A stretch of DNA of 64,000 bases, taken from positions 116,343 to 180,342 of the forward strand of contig KQ965831.1 of the NCBI GenBank assembly GCA_001574975.1. The letters run 5' to 3'. The DNA is from Gonapodya prolifera JEL478. Lineage: Eukaryota > Monoblepharomycota > Monoblepharidomycetes > Monoblepharidales > Gonapodyaceae. Below are positions 21,018 to 33,300 of this stretch, in pieces. The notes beneath the pieces were generated by a model. That model was not told the origin of the DNA and did no database searches. It saw only the letters and a list, made by a program, of their open reading frames with translations. How positions within the stretch are numbered: position 1 is the stretch's first letter; each line of letters opens with the position of its first letter. A program made the position numbers and the translations under genes.

Positions 21018-21410
21018 ATGATGGCAGCAAGCGCGACTGCCACTCTCGCAGACGCCGCTAAGACTGGACAGGAGTATGAGATCCGGCAGGTTCTCGACGC
21101 TGGGGCCAGCCCCCTGAAAGTCCCCGTAAAGGAATGTCGCGGCAGAAGGGAGGTCCAACGCCCAAAGAAATAACACAAACATGCAGTCCTTGATCAACTC
21201 CCTCATCGTCGAGAACAGGACGCTCAGGGACCACTCACAGCTCCCCGTTCCAATCGCGAGGACGTCTCTGAGCATTTGTCGCATGATGTTTGCACTCGCA
21301 GACTTCGTACCCAAGGAGCAAGATGAGCTTGTTCTCTGTGCGGGCGATGAGGTTTTTGTGAGTCTGGCGTACCCGGATGGATGGGGCGCGGTGGGTGGCA
21401 GTTGGGGAGT
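21018..21410 (+). pseudogene. Ankyrin-like plus SH3 fragment
   Basis: ATG at 21018 opens a short frame with one ankyrin-like helix pair (LADAAKTGQEYEIRQVLDAG, then ASP). After a plausible intron (donor GTAAAG near 21127, acceptor CACAG near 21240), the plus-strand frame gives MMFALADFVPKEQDELVL followed by CAGDEVFVSLAYPDGWGAV, which is the N-terminal two-thirds of an SH3 domain (ALxDF, DEL, GD, DGW). The usual closing strand (G-x-F/V-P-x-N-Y) is not convincingly encoded downstream; a weak candidate is HSSFPISYS near 21490. The related SH3 segments in the receptor-like genes at 41567 and 57647 are complete. It may be a broken gene or one with an exon I failed to place. Confidence 0.45.
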
Positions 21411-21699
21411 GTTTTTCAGCGAGAATAGCACAATGACGACGTCAACGACACGTGTGTGTTCATGTAGATCCAACAAAAGATCACAAGCAGTTGGTGCATT
21501 CCTCCTTTCCTATCTCTTACTCGATCCGCCATCCACTCCAATCCCATCAACCAATTACACAAGTGCCACGCCAACAACACCCTCCCGCCTCGAATCCCTT
21601 CCCAAATCTCCCGTGTTCCTCGTTGCTTCATCTTTACAGTTTTCCATCGTCTCCCGCCTTGTTTGGAGGACGTCCATCCAAATCATCTACCCTCTCAAC

Positions 21700-22748
21700 T
21701 ATCTCTTGAATGACAAATGTTGGGTGAGCTGCTTGTGCTGTCACAAACAGTCTGTGCATGATAGCAAGAATGCCTTTGTTTGATCCCACGTAGGGCTCCC
21801 AAAGAAATTCCGGAAAGATTCAAGACAAGAACAACTTTTTTGAGGAGCGGGGCGTGGTTGACGAGTCCATCCAGCATACTGGAAACTTTGTTCGGCCCAA
21901 ATATTCCCGCGAAATACAAGACGGCATTGCCATAGATTTCCAGAGTGAGAGATTCAAGGTGGTCGAACTGCATTGAATGATTGATACTCCACCTGAAGAT
22001 GATGTTGGACTGTCCTTGGAGTTATTTACACAAAACCGAACCCGCGATAGCTGCTTAAGGTCTGGGAAGACACGGGAGAGATGGAGAATGTTCATACTGT
22101 CACCCTTATCATTTGCATCCACCATTATTCCTGTCCAGTCATGAAGTGATGTTATCCTTCTCCTCGCGGCATATGGAATGCATCGAATGAGCTCATCTGC
22201 AGTGTCGATTCAAAGGACCAACATTTGGGCACATGGCGAGCAGGATGGCCAGTGCCGGGAAAACGTCGCAAATGATGAATACTCAGATAAGGAACTGGTG
22301 ATGATTCGAAGATGGGTGACACTTTTCATGACGATTCCGAACACGCCCAATACCCCTCCGTCATCACAAGTGCTGATCGACGTCCCAGGGCCGCTGGGCG
22401 GTACGGCAGCAATACTGAGGGCGCGTATCGGACTAGCCCGCGCCCCCGTTGCCCCGGTTCGCACATGCTTGTAGTCGGGGAACGGATTAACCCATTGGCT
22501 ACTGCTGATCACTGTGCATGGAATGTACTCTCACCCCCATACTCTGGAGGGTCCACTGATATAATCAAGTATCAAAGGTCTCTAAAGTTGGTTTGCTTTG
22601 CTCACCAATGAATACAAATGGAGAGACGCTGCCACCTTCCCGCCAAGCCTCCGAGCATTGACGAACTCTTCGTTCACTTCCACTGCCTTACCCTCGCCAA
22701 GAAGTCGCCTGATAAAGGAGACAACAGCTGTGTTGTGATTGCCTGCGT
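21700..22748 (-). CDS. LRR-like hypothetical protein, fragmentary
   Basis: ATG at 22748 gives MNAGNHNTAVVSFIRRLLGE followed by GKAVEVNEEFVNAR and a possible GTGAGC donor near 22600. Further exons contain VTHLRIITSSLSE, LHLSRVFPDLKQLSRVRF and HLESLTLEIYGNAVLYFAG, then NHAPLLKKVVLVL. Spacing of leucines around 'HLxxLTL' and 'PLLKKVxLxL' resembles irregular leucine-rich repeats of F-box/LRR proteins and resembles the gene at 55643-56430. Frame changes between the blocks were not resolved into a clean exon chain, so this may be a pseudogene. Function unknown. Confidence 0.35.
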
Positions 22749-23271
22749 TCATTTCCGATGCTGGTCCGGTTCAGTCAGAACAGCGCTGCCTTGGCATGTT
22801 GGTCATCTTCGCCGATCGGCAGGTATCCTGTGGAGCTTTCACGTGACCTCCATTTCGACGATTGAGTAAGATTCTTGCGAGCTTCGTAGGAGAAAGAAGG
22901 ATCGCACTGATCGGAAAGCGCTCTGATTCTCCATCCTCGTCCAAGCCGATTGTTTGTTGTGGGCATATCCCGGCACTCTACACGATAAGCGAGTTCGATA
23001 GACAGCGGTCATCCCGCAGAAAATTGCATGATGTGAAAGGAGTCGTCGCTCAGATGGATTCGCGAGCATGACAATGCGAGAACGGGTTGAACCAACAAAA
23101 CGCGCCATCATTGCATTCCCGATTTTCCATCCCACAGATCCCGAAGAGCTGAACAGAATAGTTCGGCGGTGCGATTGCTTGCAGGTGTCCCGGTCGCACC
23201 ATTTTGGAACTGTGGAGTGGACCACAAAACGATCGACCAGACCACAGCTCCTACTCAAACTCCTTGCACAG

Positions 23272-24631
23272 ATGGCAGGTCCTCTTGGAGACCCAGGCGG
23301 TCGTCTTGCAGCAATGGGTCTTGATCGCAGCGGGATATGGGGGTGAGTGGGGCCTTTGATGGCTCAGATGATGCCGGCGAGTCGAGTGTCGCGAATGTGG
23401 ATAACCGCGTGGCATTTCATTGTTCTCAACAGGCCAGTGACCGCGACCATGGTGAGGTGAAAAAGCCCAACTCGCAGTCTATGGAGTGATGCAGCTTTCC
23501 ACCCTCCTCCAGGATTGGTGTGAGGAAAACTATGTTGTTCATGAAGGACTCGCCGAATTCTGTAAGTGGGATGCGAATATCCAGAGAATCAATATCAGAT
23601 GCGAAACAATTATACCAGGGAATACCTTGACGTCATTCTCTATGGTGCTTCCATGTGCTTACGCGATGATGCTTGTACAACGTGTGAGGGGAAACATGAC
23701 ACCTTCAGCTCGACCAACAAACGTGAATGCGCAGTAACATTTCATTCATCCTCATTCTCAGCACCGCCTTGGAACCAGATTTCTGTGGCACTATGCGGCC
23801 CTGATGGTGGTTGGAGCTGGTTCTGTCTGTTTCCATGGGACCCTCCTGTACGAGACGCAGTTGATGGACGAACTTCCCATGTAAGATTTGCACAAAACCG
23901 ATACCTCGCTGATGTATTGCTGCTTAACGACTTCTCACGTTAGGGTCTACGCCACGCTCTTTCTCGTCTACAATGCGTTCGAAACGTCGGAGGACGGGAC
24001 TCCAATCTATGGCGCCCCTTTGCTCGGAGCTCTTGGACTTTACGCCGGCTTATTCTCCTACTTGTACACTGCGCACGTTACGAACCCGGTTTTCCATCAG
24101 ACCGTTTATGGCGCAACAGTTGTCACCCTCGTTCTCTACACCATCGCACAGTGGAGACGAGACCCCGAATTACACGAGCCATCGCCTGACTGGAATGGAA
24201 AACATCGAATAGGCACAGGGCAAGTTCAGTTTGTGGGATATCTTCTGTACCTAGCGGGGTTTATGCTCTGGAACGTGGACAACGTTTATTGCGAACACCT
24301 GAGGCTCACACGAATTGCACTCGTCAAGTCTACGGGATATTTTACCGGAAACTGGATTTTAAATCCTCTGCTGCAACTTCACGGCCTTTGGCACATCTTC
24401 ACTGGCTGTGGGTACTTTCGGTATTGTGGTGCCTCTCTGACTGGGTTCAAATTTGAACTCAAAATACCACACATAAATTTATCCATTTTAGTCGGCTCAT
24501 TTGTGCTCTTCACTGCCCAAGTCTACATGCAAATGCTGAAACGGAACAGACGCGACTGCAGGCTGGTATGGAAAATGGGATGGCTTCCCGTAGTAGAATC
24601 AGTTCCACTCGCCGTCAAGAAGGTAGCCTAG
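23272..24631 (+). CDS. Alkaline ceramidase (ACER/YPC1/YDC1 family), 336 aa
   Basis: Six exons: 23272-23342, 23433-23451 (19-nt microexon), 23513-23561, 23619-23683, 23762-23880 and 23944-24631; every junction restores frame. The assembled N-terminus reads GIWGPVTATMDWCEENYVV, the family hallmark. Next come WNTLTSFSM, HRLGTRFLWHYAALMVVGAG, S-x3-H (SVCFH), GTLLYETQLMDELPM and several membrane helices, then LLQLHGLWHIFTG near the C-terminus. In this family the Ser-x3-His, Asp and the paired His residues of the last motif build the zinc active site, and all are present. The enzyme hydrolyses ceramide (often phytoceramide) to a sphingoid base and fatty acid in the ER/Golgi membrane. Length is typical. 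Confidence 0.93.
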
Positions 24632-24998
24632 CAAAATACATGCAAACTGTAATGCCACGTATTTGGTGGGGTGCACGCACTCCGGAGAGACCGTGCCCAA
24701 CCACGCGGAAGAACTCAATCAACGCAACGCAAACCGCGTCGGCTCCAACTATCGCTCTCGTGTAGCTTTGTTCCCGTGCTCGCCATCACTCGTGCGCGTC
24801 TCTGCTGACAAGGACTATCACGTGAGGATGCGTGTCCCCAAACACATTGGTTTTCGAACGAATATCCGCGCGACTTCTGACACATTCTAAACCGCCAATG
24901 ACGGCAAAAATCACGTGACTCGTGGACTCGGCGCCTTCTCCAATCCGTCTCCACTCCTCTCAGTTCTTGACCAACCAACGACTGCTCGTTTCCATCAA

Positions 24999-26195
24999 AT
25001 GGCCTCTCCACGATCGCCAACGTCTCCAACAGCTCAGGCTCCTCAAACTCCTAGGCCTCCTGGACCAACCAGGACTGTCGTTTTCGGTATGTCGGCGGAA
25101 TTCCATTGTTGGAAGGACTTGGACGAACAAGGTTTCTCCCATCCATGTCAATTAGGATACGATCTGACCCCACAACTTGAGAAACTACCTGCTCCAATTC
25201 AACGTGTCGTGGCTCTTGTTCTGACCGCACAGTTCGCTTGGTTTGCTGGGCACGTGCTCACAGGTGCGTTGGCATTGCGTGGTCAACAACACCCGTTTCC
25301 CAAGGGTGCAGAATCGACCGATGCCGGTCTGAAAGCATTCCGTTAAGCGGATGTGCCGCATGGAACTTCTTACATTGCCGAGATAATCGACGGAGCTGGA
25401 TGATATTGTTTGTTTCGGGTCCCCCATTCCTCTAATTTTCATTCTCCATCGCAGTTTGGTACAGCGTGTGGTATATTCTTCTGCGAACACCTCATTTCTA
25501 CTCCAGGGCACTTCTGGGTACCATTCTCTCATATGGTATTGTCCTTTACAAATCGTACCACGTATGTATTCCACTGGAAAGCATTTCCCATTCGAACTAC
25601 TCACCAATTCGCATCCGCGTGTCCCTTGCGGGTATTCAACTTCACGCAGTCTACGTTTACTCCGTCCGATCCAAACTTTCGCGCTCGCATTTCCAGGGAC
25701 GAGAACCTTCACTACGTGCTTCTGGCTCTCCTGTGGTACCTTTCAAACCCACTCTTCCCTCTTCTGGTTCCATTCGCTACCTTTTCTCTGTTCCATGTCC
25801 TCACGTACACCCGGACACACATCTTGCCCAACATCTCCCCATCGTTGTCTGGGACTGTATCACCGACCCTCCTCAAGATCGTCAGAGACTACCAACCTGT
25901 CGCGATTCGCGCCGTTGCCAAGTATGAGATCGCCGTTCTGACGCCTCTTCTCATCGTTGGGGTCTTCCTCCGCTCCGTATCGCTGGTACAACCAGTCATG
26001 TTCGTTCAGTTTCTCCGTCAGCGTTGGGTCTTCAGCGCAACAGCACGCCAAGCCGTACGGGAAGTGAGAAGTGTCCTGGACGGTGCTTTGAATGGGTCTC
26101 CGTTGTATGTGCGAGCGGTGGGGCTGTTGGAGCGGCTGTTGGAAAGCATTCTTCCCGATGGTGGACCCGGTGGCAGCTCGGGAAGGGCGCAATAA
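24999..26195 (+). CDS. POM33: TMEM33/POM33 (Kr-h2) family membrane protein, 282 aa
   Basis: Four exons: 24999-25086, 25156-25263, 25455-25561 and 25650-26195, with consistent phases. After a Pro-rich start the protein has APIQRVVALVLTAQFAWFAG, a second helix at VWYILLRTPHFYSRALLG, then RDENLHYVLLALLWYLSNP and LVPFATFSLFHVLTYTRTH. A C-terminal ER-associated part follows, with IAVLTPLLIVGVFL and LVQPVMFVQFLRQRW. This arrangement matches animal TMEM33 and yeast Pom33/Per33, which shape ER tubules and help distribute nuclear pore complexes. Only 366 bp separate it from the ceramidase stop codon, in the same direction. The symbol is given by family only. Confidence 0.85.
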
Positions 26196-26344
26196 GATGC
26201 GGAAGATTTCATAGTTCAGTGACATACATGTTACTGCTCGGGGGGGTTATAGTTGACCACATTTCGCAATAGAGAGGCTTCTCGACTTCAACAAATTCCG
26301 AAGATTGATTGTCCCTCGGAATTCGGTGGTTTTGCTCCTACCAA

Positions 26345-29300
26345 ATGTCGAAGGACTCTATGAATGATCCTTTCTCGGCAGATCCGTCCGAGTGGGAGCT
26401 GTCAATGCTTGGATACGATGGAGGCGCTGATTTGTTTCCCGAAATCGATCCAACGAATGCGGACGTGACCTTCGACTCTCTGAATACTGATGACTCGCTC
26501 AACGTGGGACCCTCACAGGTACTTTCTTTGGAAGCAGGCGGCGTTCCTCTTCAGGATTCGTTGGGGGGCATTGGCATCTATGGGCAGACAAATGATGTTG
26601 GAGATGCACTCAACGCAGGCGACCTTTTTGCACAACTTGAACTGGGAGGAGGTGACGTCGGTTCTGTGTTTGCTTTGGATTCGGGGATTTCATCAGACTC
26701 CGTCGGGGATGGTGGTGTTGACAGAACTTTAATCGACACAATTGCGATGCATGGAGAGGGTGGACTCACCGAAGCACTGGACACGGAAATGGGGAATACT
26801 CTTGGTGTGCCGCATGTCCTAGCACTCCCATCTATACTTCCTGTGATACCGACGTCCACGATATCCCAACCCGGACTATTGGATACAAATCAGGAAGTGT
26901 CCGTCCTGCCTGCACATCTTTCCGCTCACGAAGAACTATCTTCTATTGCCGTGTATGTTGACCGGAATCGTGATTAAAAGCTCCGAAGGCTTGGTGTAAC
27001 TATCTTCAATGTGAACCAGAGCGCTGCAATGGTCCTCCAAGAACGTTTTAGCCATTTCAATACCTCCTATGATAACTGAGATATCATTCAATGGATTAAC
27101 ACCGTGCTATCGTGGTCATTCTTCACTTTCTGGTGATCAAGAAACGAAGAGGAAGAGGAAGAGAAGGTCTCTTGACTCCGTTTCGTCAGTCTCTCACTCT
27201 GACTGCAAGATACAGTTGCCGTGAGCGTATCACTTTTTATCGTACCTCCTAGGGACTCACAATATAATTAACCCTTGTGCAGCCCTCCTACTGGCGCCAA
27301 TGCCTCCACTCGTCTCTTCCTCTTACGCCCTGCACTTCTTTCCACGCCGGGATTCTTGGCAGCACTTCCTATGATAGATGATATTTCTTCTGCGCTATCT
27401 CCAGTGAAGCTTCTGCGTTGGAACGACGCAGGATCTCTTCTCGCGGGATTATCCGGAACTGGGATCATCACGTTGTGGTCGACCGAAGATATGATGAATA
27501 GCATGCAAATTATCGGTTCTTGGCAGTCTCCAGAGATTGTACTGGACCTATTATGGTTATACTCAGCTCGCGAGGTGGGCACGGTGATCATCTCGCTTCC
27601 GCTCCAAGGGACTCAGCTTTGCATAACCATTGCTAGTGGCACTCCGATACCCCATCATCTGAAAGCCTTCGTGCCAATAGCATCCGGCGCAAATCCTCAG
27701 TCGGCCCACACAGCACGTTTCCGACACTTGCAGTCCTTACCTCCAACTCGAGCGTTCGATTCTTATCCTTGACCCCGGATGGCATCATTGAAGCATCGTC
27801 AACAAAGCTTGCCGTTAATGATTCTTATGCCTGCTTGCATGGATCCCTGAGGTTATCTACGGTTGAGAGGACACTGGTTGCAGCACTGGAAGAAAGCTAC
27901 GGGGGAGAGATTGGCCTTTCGATGTGGACCATCTCGGGAGACGTAGATACGACCGGGCGTGAGTGCATGGGCCGTTTCGTTTAATATGCTGATCAATCTC
28001 ACAAGTGAAGAACGACTTAGGATTAGAGTGTCGCCGGATGTCGCCGCTTTTGCCACTATCACACATCAATCCTTCTGGTCCGCAGATGTATACACTAAAG
28101 CTCGCTTCACGCGATCGTCTCCTTCTCTGTACAAGTATTCCTACACCAGACAACACCGATCTCCACTCAAGGATCGCTTTGTACTGCTTATTAGACGAAA
28201 TGGACGACTTTCCGGATAAAGGAGAGATGGTAGAGGCTATAGCGGTCGAGGGAGGTCAGAGTGGCAAACGATGGTGGTGCCAGGGGGAAGCGCGGTCTCT
28301 GGGTATCTCAACTGTCACTGAGCTACTAAATGGTGGATCGTCCATTGCTTTCGGTGTTACCACGGAATTTTTTGATGTCGTAGACCTGTAAGTTAATGGA
28401 ATTTTATAACGTTTATTCAGTTTTTGAATTTTGTGATGCCCAAACAGGGATACCCTTCCTGCAGAGTTTTCTTCGGCTTCACAGAAGGCTCTCCTTGCAA
28501 AGGGTTGGTACTCTGTAGGTGCTGCAGAATCACCGAATGGGATGCAACTCGCGACTTTACTGCTACCATCAACGGGAGCCCGCGCTGCTGGTCGACTCCA
28601 CATTGTTTCGGCTCTCGGCTGGCACAAGCGCGAATCACCAGAATCTCCCGAATTGCAATCAATGGCACTTGGAAAACAACTGGCTGTTTCCATTCTGAAC
28701 ACTCGCGATCCAGACGATGTTCTCTTGACTGTGTCTTCGTGTGTTGCTAACTTCCGCAAGATTATGCCGGACTTCCACGAACGAGTTTTGGAGACCATGA
28801 ATAGCAGTATTTACAGCGCTGCGACAGAATCGAAAGAGGGTACTTCGAGTTTCGAGCAAACCAAGAAAAGTCAACCAGGCTATTCGATCCCGTTCATATG
28901 TCACGGGTGGGAGAGAAGCATGGTTGGTGTACACGGTGCGCTCTTTAGGTCAGTGTGACGATGCTTCGGACTCAGTGCATTAGTTTGATCACGTAATTCA
29001 AACTCGTCTAGATCACTCGACTTGGATGTTCAGAGTGGTATAACATCTGTTGTTTTGAAGCTTTTATCTTTACTGGATGGTTTCGATTCTGCCTTTGTAC
29101 ATTCCGTTCAGGCAAACGCTCTTTTATGTGGGTATCAGTCTATTCGATTAAGTCTCAAACTGTTTCAAACCGGCAAAAAATAATAAGACGAAGCACTGAA
29201 TAGAGGATCCCTTCCAAGCACTTGGATCCCCTTGATCGACATTCAGCGAGGTTCGTCCAACTGTATGCATTTCCCCACCCGTGGATAGTCTTAAATTATT

Positions 29301-30323
29301 GAATCCAGAAACCTTTCGCGAACTTGCCATGAACTCGACTTGGGTTTCTGAACTCATGCGCTTTCTCCATTGGAATTTATATACCACGTCGAATCTTCGC
29401 CAGAACACGACGGCATCTAACAACTCATCAAATCTCGACGACCTTGGGATTCCCCAACAGGCTGCATCAGATTATCCCTTCACGCGAAATTCAACGTGGC
29501 TGCTTTTGCTTTTCTCCCGTCCCATTCGACGAATCCTCTTGCGAGTTCTTCTTGGAGTTTTCGCTTTGAAACTTAACGTGGAGCGTTTGGGAAGCACTAC
29601 GCCGAACACACCTGAATCCAGGATTCCTACAGAGCATTCCGCAATCGCTTCTCAATCCATTCTTATCTTGAGCAAGTTCGATGGACTGATTGACGATATC
29701 AGTTTCGTCTACTCTGTGGAACAATTGGAAGCCACCACGGGGACTTCCGGCGATGATCTTTTGGCAGATTGTGAGTCCCTGCAAGTGAACGATTTTCCGT
29801 ATTTACTGAGCCGAACCTCAACTGCATGTACTTTGTCGATCAATTTCCTACAGTCCCACGTTGTACGCTTCCAAAGGTCACCAGGATATTCTGGGATCAA
29901 GTACGAAAATTGCACAATGATTATGTCCAGAAACTGTTTCAAGTTTCGGTGGACACCACGAAGACCTTTTTTTTCCGACCGGGACTCGAGGTTGGTGCTC
30001 TCACGATGTACCCATCCGCCTATCACGACCCAAGCTGCGTTATGGCTGCGAGCAATAACACATCCAATGGCTCAGGTACTTTCCGCAATACGTTGCACCA
30101 CGTAGCTTTTATTCCACTCAACAATTACTTGTCAGGCTGGACTGACATTGTCACAAACGGGCCACTTCAATTTGCAAGCAGTGTGAAATGCTGTTTGCGT
30201 TGTCGAAACAGCACCGTAATATTGGCTAATGATTCAAACGAGGGACCGTACCCTTCATTGGAGTACGCCAGAGGGTGCATATGCGGTGGCATATGGGGAT
30301 TGCGACATGTCGATAGGGCATAA
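26345..30323 (+). CDS. MED16: Mediator complex subunit 16 (1114 aa)
   Basis: Exons 26345-26952, 27020-27220, 27283-27574, 27637-27958, 28021-28387, 28448-28948, 29012-29131, 29247-29770, 29854-30075 and 30136-30323; all phases fit. Residues 1-200 are acidic and low-complexity. An ALQWSSKNVLAIS start then leads into WD-like repeats: LLRWNDAGSLLAGLSGTG followed by LW, then SSVRFLSLTPDG. The middle region has FPHERV-type and SLDLDVQSG helices and an RTLLSRP-like helix (LLLLFSRPIRRILLRV). The C-terminus has the MED16 cysteine signature: VKCCLRC, then ARGCICGGIWGL. MED16 (yeast Sin4) belongs to the Mediator tail and links activators to RNA polymerase II. The last intron (60 nt) is in frame, so both spliced and retained forms would stay open. 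Strong identification. Confidence 0.9.
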
Positions 30324-30392
30324 TAAGTGGGGTAGAGATTGAAACTTGTTCCAACATAATATAATCTAAACAAATACAAGTTGCGGTGCTAG

Positions 30393-33300
30393 TTATGCAG
30401 TCCTTGGACGATCAGCTGGGCTCGTCACCTGGCGATCTCGTGTAGACGAATGTTCTTCGGCAGATCGTACATCCAGGTGTTTCTCTGTGCGCTCGCGGTG
30501 CTCTTCCTCGCGAAGGACAACGTAGTCCGGTGGTGCTGTCGTATCTCGAATGGCCATCACAAGGAAATCGGGGACTTGCAAAGCGACTGGCAATAGCAAT
30601 ATTGCAAAGTAAAACGCTGGCACAGACGCGACATCTCCTGCGAAGGAGGTTTCGGAATACCCCAGCAGAACACTCATGTAAATCCCAATGACGAAGATGA
30701 CGACAGAGAGTACGATGCCGAGGAGGTGGAAATAGGTCCAATGACGGGTCACAAGAATAAACTTAATCAAAACAGCGATGAAGACGGCAGTTGTGTAGAA
30801 CCAAATGAGGTTGTAGAAGCCTATGACCCGGCCAGAGGGACCAATCGCACCATCTTCAACAATGCGATAGACCGCAACAAATATTGCTGCAGGGGATTAA
30901 CATCATGTTCTGCTTCGGGTGCCCGGTGCTGTCTTATTAGATCAAACTCACCAGCGCAGACCCACAACGATCCAACGATGTAGAGAAGAAAGGTTTTGAG
31001 ATCCCAATACAAGTGTGCCTGGACCTCGCGATACGCTTCCGGATACTCCTCGATCTTATCTTCATCCACATCTTTCTCAAAAATAGCGAGTACGAGCGGG
31101 GGCAACGAAACATAAATAACGTTGTATGCGAGGAGGAACAAATCATCATACGGAGCCTTTCGAAAAGAATAATTTTTTTAGTTCGGATGCAGTCTTTCAG
31201 TCGGTTGCAATTCCACCTACAATGCCCGTCCACATGGAAACGAATCCAAAAATCCACTGTTGCGTAATCATGGCCAGATTCTTATAGAAGCTGACGAAGA
31301 TAATTTTGCACATTCTCATGTAGTCATATCGTCCGTGAAGAGCGAGGAGACGTCGGAGAAACTTGAATTCCAGGAATGCGAAATCCGCTGCCCGCACGGC
31401 TTGAGCTCCTTCACGCCCGATGATTCCAACTCCAACATCAGCCGCTTGAATCATGGTGACATCGTTTGCACCATCGCCAATGGCGAGAGTGACCTTTCCT
31501 AGGTGATTCCGCACGAGTTTGACGATTTGGGCTTTCTGCAGAGGAGTAACTCTACAGCACACGACCTGATCCAGCAAAAAAGTGCAGTATCTTGCCGGAA
31601 TTAAGACCCGGACAATAACAAAGCACTCACCGAATGGCATCTCGTTCCAAGCTCGAGGAACTGGCGCTGAAGTTCCGTAAGTTCTCCTCCAAGACCTGCT
31701 TGCCCATCACGTTTGAAGATATTCTTCATCCAACTTGTCAACTTCGACCCACCGCCTTGCGAGCGGTTAGATGCAAGCGAGGCTCGTGACTGAGGGCGGC
31801 CACCAAGGTTGTCAGCGTCTCCAGGATCAGCTGTGACACGACCCCGTCGCTGCTTCTTTCGCAGCGTCCCCGCGGTGGGCTCCTTCACGGACCAAGTCGC
31901 AAAAAGAACATTGAGGACGTCACCAGTGACAACCAGACCATTCTTCCGCCACTTTTCTTCCAGTTCCGGGGGGTCACCGAAACCACTCCCTTGACTGAAA
32001 GGTGCACGTCCAGATCCGAAAATCTGTTGGAAAATTCCCCGCCCATTCCCCTTTGTAACATGGTCCTTCCCCCATTCGTTTTTGGATTTCAAACGTTCGA
32101 TTGCTTCAGAAATCTGTTCCGTTATTTCAGACTCTGACCGGGAGTTGAGGACGTATAAATTCATGTCAGGAGTAAGAAGTCGAGCGGACATTCCAATGTT
32201 GATCGCAGTTTCCTGTTTGTCGCCGGTGAGCACCCAAACACGCACATTGGCCTGTCAAAGTCACAGGTATGCCCACAGTAAATAACATGTACTTATTCAC
32301 GACGAATCAGTCCACACACCTTCAACAAATATGCGATTGTTTCCGGGACTTCATCTTGAAGCCGATCCTCGATCGCAGTGAGGCCTGCGAGCTTCAGCTC
32401 GGTCTCCACACTCTCAAACACCGCATTCACTTTCCGTTCCCGATCTTCCAAAGCCATCGATGCTTGCTGAAACGCCGCGTCTAAACGATTCCATTCGTCC
32501 TCTGGAATCTGCTTCGAGGCAACGACCAACGTTCGCAATCCCTCGACACTGAACGATTCCAAGGCACGTTCAGCAGATCGGATGAGAGCTGGATCGTTCA
32601 CACCGGGGTCCTTCGACAGTCTGGACAGAATAATATTGTCGGCTCCTTTGCAGTAGAGGAAGATGGGGCCCTTGGTGGACGGTGGGGATCCGCGAGGAGG
32701 TGGATGACGAACAACAACACTCATCCGCTTCCGGTCCGAGTTAAACTCCAAAAGCACGAGTAGCTCGTAATCCTGCTCGACGGTACTATCCAGTATGCTC
32801 ACCGAGAGCGCGGCCTTTGTCCGACCAACCAATCGAATGTTGTTGGTCTTCAACCCCTCGAGAATCGCCGTTTCGTCCGGAGATTGAGACTCGTAGACCA
32901 ACTCGCCAGTCGAATCGTCAACAGACGGAATCACTTCATGTGCAAGTATCAATGCACGAATGTAGGTGAGATAGTCTTCCTTGGCCTTAGCTGAAAGACT
33001 CGAGTCCATCGCTCTCCTCATGAGCGCACGTGGGGACGCTAACTCGTCCAAAGTATCCCCAGCCACCCACCACCGTGCCATTCTCATCTCATTCTGAGTG
33101 AGTGTGCCGGTCTTGTCCGAGAACACGTACTCGACGCAACCCAAATCCTCGTTCAAATTGGTATTGTTGGCACGCATCGGAACCGGTACGTATTTGGCCT
33201 CCTTCACGAGCGTTCCACCTCTTAGTTGCGTGGACATCTTCAACGCGCTCCTGTTCCGTTTCGAGGTCGAAACCAAAGACCCCGATACACTCGGGGCACG

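Noticed and set aside
23068-23271. N-terminal extension of the ceramidase frame
   Set aside because: The frame lacks an ATG before 23272 that fits a conserved start; family proteins begin close to the GxWGPVTA motif.
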